Shown piece after piece: positions 34,965-64,000 of a DNA stretch of 64,000 nt. The notes under the pieces are model-generated. The model did no database searches. It worked only from the letters and a program-made list of their open reading frames with translations, and had not been told where the DNA came from. How positions within the stretch are numbered: the first letter of the stretch is position 1; every line of letters begins with the position of its first letter. The DNA lies in NCBI RefSeq assembly GCF_021869535.1, contig NW_026262679.1, positions 87,107,143 to 87,171,142 of the forward strand. The letters are read 5' to 3'. Both the position numbers and the translations under genes were made by a program. The DNA is from Mytilus californianus. Lineage: Eukaryota; Mollusca; Bivalvia; Mytilida; Mytilidae.

Positions 34965-37900
34965 TCATTATGAATGATCTTGTCAATTTTGCCACATGAT
35001 CGTGTTTTACTGCATTTTCCCGTTGAATTCCAACATTATAAATTCAACTGTTGCAAGGTCAGTTAAGACCATTGTAATATTTACTTATCCAAAAATGCTT
35101 ATGTACATAGCGAGGTTCATTCAAGATTATACAAGATCATATATCCCCGGGCTCCTACGCAAGTGTCAGTGATATATGAAAATGAGACCAGATTGTTCCT
35201 GTCAGATGCGCATCTACACCTTACAATCATTTTGTACATCCAATATAGTTGACATATCACTTCCAGAGGAGGATTTAGAGAGAACAGGGCCCATTATGGG
35301 GCTTCATATATGACAAATGCATACTAGAAGTTTTTTTACAAGTATCGACCCAAACGTTGGCTTGCCAGTCCCCCTTTTCAAAATCCTGGATCCAAACATG
35401 ATTTCAAGTACCTGAAAAGCGGACCTAAATACGAAAACATAACGTTGACCAATGGACCGTTAAATTGAGGTCAAGGTCAGACGAACCCAGTTAATCTTAC
35501 AATCATTATACCCATCTAATATAGTTGACCTTTCATCATTAGTTTCCGAGGGATAGACCTAATCACGAAAGCTTTGAGCATTGGAACATGAAAAGAGGTC
35601 AAGGTCATGTGAAGCCCATCGGGACATGTACCGTAACACCTAGCAATCCTTCTATACATCAAATAAATTTAACCTATTGGTTTTGTAACTTTCTCCTAGT
35701 GACTGACGTGGAATTGTAGAAATACTGCATGGTTTTGTATTCATATTATGATTATATATTTCTAGATTGTGTATTGGAGAAGTATATAACATGCACAAAT
35801 GCACAAAGCAATCATGGGATGATAGTAACGTATGTTACAATCATCATTTCAATACCACTAAATTGTCTGGTAGAGTCATTTTAGAACAATAACTCCGAAT
35901 CAAAATTGACGATTTTTTAAATTGATTTTTTTTGTAGATCATGTGTTGCTGACCTTTTTTAGATATCAGTTGCTATACTTTAGTTTATCCAAAATGAAGA
36001 AAATAATAATTTAAGATCAACAACCCCATAACAAGTGGCATCATGTGTAGGTATTATCTGGCTGGTCGTTTTGCTGTCAATAACTTTTCTATGTATATTA
36101 AAGTTTTAAAGATAATAGGTATTAATTGCCTTTTAAAACATTTTTATGAGTCTGTACTCTGTAGTTGACCTAAGGTCAAACCTTTATTCAAGACGCTTTT
36201 TTCTAAATTCTCTTTGTTCAATTCTTGTCTACCACTTTGAAGTACATTCTTGTTATCTTATCTGCAATCACACCACATCTCCTTATATAACATGATGTGT
36301 TGTTTTATTTGTTCTCGTGCTGAACGTGCATGGAATATTTGCCATTGGAGGTCAACCATTCAATCATGCATGGTTTCCCGAAAACGGTGCATATTATGTC
36401 GTAATTGTGACTTCATCAGATAAACAAATTATGACGTAATTGTGACGTCATCAGATAAACAATCTTATGTTTTTCATTTATATTTCTTCACTCTATGCAT
36501 TTCCAAACATTATGTGCCAATTTGAAATAGTTGTCAAACAATTTATATCCTTGGGCCAACACTGGGCCTTAATGCCCCTACTCCTTTTTTTCACATGGCT
36601 TGCATTTCTGATATCTCTGTAAATGCAAGTAAAGACTAAAAGGCAGTTTGAATTGGTTGTACTGTGAAGCAAAATAAAGAACATGGTCCTATTTCCTACA
36701 GTCCAAAGGAACATGAAATGTAAGTCATAGTGATCTACTTTCATTGATCTTAATAACGTAAAATTGAACTTTCAAAAATGTCACTGAGGTATGATTTGGT
36801 TTTTTTTTTGGCGTTTAACACCACCACTTTCTATATTCTTGGCTATATCATGGTGGTCAGCTTTTATTGGTGGAGGAAGCAAGGTACCCAGAGAGAACAA
36901 ACAACCTTCTGTACGAAAACTATAAATCCTTGTAAATTAAGATTGGAGTTGAGCTCACATAGAGTGAGGTTCACACTCACTACATCAGAGTTTACAAGTG
37001 ATCACTGTAGATGAACTGCTTAGACCACTTTGCCACATAGGCATTTTAGTATATGAGAAATGAACTTGGATTTAAACCTGACCAAAGATAATCTGAACTT
37101 GAAACAATGAATGGCGCTATATGTACATATCTGATTATTCAATGCAAAGAATTATCATTTCAGATTTTTTTACACATTCAGTGTACTCTAAACTCTCCCA
37201 GACACACTAATGCCTACATTGCAAGTCAGTATGGTGGTACAAAAAAATAACATTTTATGTTTAACAAACCCATATTGCGTAAAAAAAAAAATATGAATTA
37301 GGCTTCCATGAAAGATATGTCAACTTCTATCTCGAAATAATTGTCCTTAGAAGAATCTACACAAGTTAAGTTGAATTTTGTCAAGTCATTTTCCAGGAGT
37401 TGTGGATAAACAACAGAAGTGATTCCAAATGTGTCGCTAGATGGATGCTGACACAATACTGAATTCAGTTTAAGCATTATGAATGTATATATAAGTATTC
37501 TGAAAAATTAGTTTTAAGCCAGCAAAATGTTAAGAGTTTGGCATACAAACTATGTATCCTACTTAGAAAGACACATGAATGAACAGATATTCTTGTACCA
37601 CAGCTTATTTCATGAGGAATAGAAATTCCAATATAAACATAGAAATTCCAATATAAACAAAGTATACAAGTTCTTGTTACACAAACTGTGCAGCAGCTGA
37701 ATTAGCAATAACCTTTAATATACCCCTTGTTTCAAGACAAGTATATAACAAAATGTAAGAATAAATCATATTATCTCTCTGCAATTTTAATGAAATCAAA
37801 TACAGATGATAAATCATAAATATTACAATATTTATAATTAAAACTTTCTTTCCAACCAGTTCATTATATGAACATTGAGTTCATAACTATTTACACAAAG

Positions 37901-38200
37901 CACTAGATCCATCGTTCACATTTGTTCCCAACATAAGGTTTTACCGTGCTTTAACTTAGTGCTGAATATGTACTTGTATTTATACATTGTCATCTCTATT
38001 TTCACATTTCTTAAATGTTATCAACATAAATGAAGAAATTGTCTCGGCATAACCATTTGGGTATAACATACCACATAAGTATATAATATTACTGATTTTA
38101 TGTTGCAATGTATATAAGCAATGTAAGACACAATAGCACAATAACATTTGTTTCTCAGTGCTACTGTTCAAAGTTATTCTCTTCCAGATAGACTCAACTC
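34965..38200. other. Spacer between convergent genes, with tandem repeats
   Basis: Positions 35210-35700 hold a diverged tandem array with a cttacaatcattatacccat-type block followed by aatatagttgac and gaggtcaaggtca, in about three copies (near 35220, 35497 and 35638). Positions 36398-36466 hold a 35-bp duplication with gacgtaattgtgacgtcatc. Positions 37627-37665 hold a short direct duplication. R1 traces occur near 36255-36290. The 3' untranslated region of RPB2 should lie just below 38203, but no clear poly(A) signal was chosen. Confidence 0.5.
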
Positions 38201-38202
38201 CT

Positions 38203-62897
<24,695 letters not shown>

Positions 62898-62899
62898 CT

Positions 62900-64000
62900 A
62901 CAAAACGTGTTTTGTTCATACATGTTAGTGGTATTATGTACAATGTAGTATACAGTTCACAAAAGGTGGTTCAGTCAAAAAACTCTCTGGATGGTGATTT
63001 TTCATAAATTTGACTCTATGCATCATGGGAAGTATATCACAGGATCTTAAATCATAGTGTTACGTGTATCACCACACATCACACTGCAGATTCACAGTGA
63101 ATCAGTCAACACAGTAATTTTTGACTGAATCTCCTCATGTGTACTGTAATTGTATAAATTCAGTGAAATTGGTCATATAGTTAATTACATTATGTTTGTT
63201 ACCCTTTTTAGACAGGACCTTTGCTTTGTTTGGATTGATCTTATCCAGTATTTTAGGACACCCTGATTTGAAATAATGATGTTTTTCATTTTTGCCTAAT
63301 TTGATTTTCTCTTTTCCAGTATTATTCGTCTGCTTTGCATCTGCTTATAATCTAGTTTAGTGCTTTGCTAGTTTGTGCTTTGCTTTTATATATGAACATT
63401 TTACTAATTTAATATAGAGGTCTTAATTTGTATGTCTAAAGTGTATGTTATATATGTCTTATTATTAAATGATACATGTATGAGCAAATCAGCCCTAATA
63501 CAGATAAATCAGCATATGCAATACTGATGATGTTGCCCTGTTGATATAAATCAAGAGTTAATATTGCTTTTCAGAAAGGGCCAATACGGAAAAAGCCGTA
63601 TTGGCCCAATGCAGAGCTCCAGATAAGAATTCACAAATTGGGGTTTTTACCCACCATTTTTTTATGTAATTGGGTGATAAAGTTTTTTAATTGCATTATC
63701 AATTCCAATTCACCCCTCAAGCAAATATCAAATTGGGTTTTTCACCACCAAGCTCCTTAATGTATTGGGTTTTTTTCATCAACACAATATTGAATATTTA
63801 GGCATGTTATAATCACATTATATCAACCCCAGATGTGTTTCCATCTTAAATTTGTTTCTTTCTTTGTATATGTGCTTAGCTGTTTTATTTGGTTTATTCA
63901 CTGACGAGCAATTGTACGTTTAATTTGTGTCCAGTTTTAAACGTTCTGTCAGTTTTGTATTTTCTCAAAACTTATGTAAACTGCAGCTGGTTTCACTAGT
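62900..64000. other. Upstream of RPB2 exon A; first exon not located
   Basis: The missing RPB2 start exon may be here or beyond the window; no candidate with a convincing ATG and donor was found. A minus-strand frame of about 67 codons without an ATG (about 63136-63345, with CPKILDKINPNKAKVLSKKG) has a possible donor in compatible phase, but it is not RPB2-like. Positions 63640-63780 hold repeated aattgggttttt-cacc blocks. Confidence 0.4.
63578..63607. repeat. Perfect 12-bp stem hairpin
   Basis: gggccaatacgg, loop aaaaag, then ccgtattggccc. It may be part of a small foldback repeat. Confidence 0.85.

Noticed and set aside
62921..62943. ATG TAT GAA just before exon A as the RPB2 start
   Set aside because: It resembles the usual start, but its frame hits a stop within ten codons and differs from the exon A frame, and it lies within 40 bases of the acceptor.
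63136..63345. Lysine-rich frame as the first RPB2 exon
   Set aside because: The phase fits and a GT donor is possible, but the RPB2 N-terminus is short and acidic and the remaining length deficit is only a few residues.

Overview
This is a nuclear genomic window from an animal, most likely a bivalve mollusc of the mussel (Mytilus) type. It is AT-rich and has long intergenic stretches, GT-AG introns, AATAAA signals and many dispersed repeats. The RNA polymerase II subunit it carries is closely animal-like. The mussel assignment rests on repeats I recognise from memory (the 'tgccaatgagacaac' family and families ending in (ACGG)n plus a GC hairpin); no database was searched. || Layout. Positions 1-7.4 kb are intergenic, with tandem and dispersed repeats. 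From 7.4 to 29.3 kb lies a cluster of secreted proteins related to violaxanthin de-epoxidase (VDE), the plant and algal xanthophyll-cycle enzyme of the lipocalin fold. It holds one intact gene with the VDE cysteine-rich domain plus lipocalin domain (11169-11960, +), one broken copy of the same design (7451-8214, +), three lipocalin-only genes (20678-21244, 27403-27975 and 28648-29226, all -) and a short 3' relic (28107-28170, -). The four intact copies are single uninterrupted reading frames. Tandem arrays, foldback elements and dispersed repeats fill the gaps. From 29.3 to 32 kb there are repeats, a tRNA-derived SINE and a dead reverse transcriptase fragment. From 32057 to 34950 (+) is a six-exon gene for a 264-residue coiled-coil protein that I do not recognise. 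From 38203 to 62897 (-), convergent with it, lies almost all of the gene for RNA polymerase II subunit RPB2 (POLR2B): 22 coding exons, 1170 codons, lacking only the first few residues. || The RPB2 introns carry mobile elements: an almost complete non-LTR retrotransposon with two ORFs (52.4-57.5 kb) next to a 181-bp inverted repeat, an 849-bp element with TA-flanked inverted ends (59507-60355), and a 662-bp element with a TAA duplication (39219-39880). || The most notable content is the animal VDE-like family. The intact 263-residue protein keeps the plant VDE cysteine spacing, apart from one shortened interval, and both acidic active-site positions. The lipocalin-only paralogues progressively lose one of those acids. 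An enzymatic role on dietary epoxy-carotenoids is possible but is inference only.
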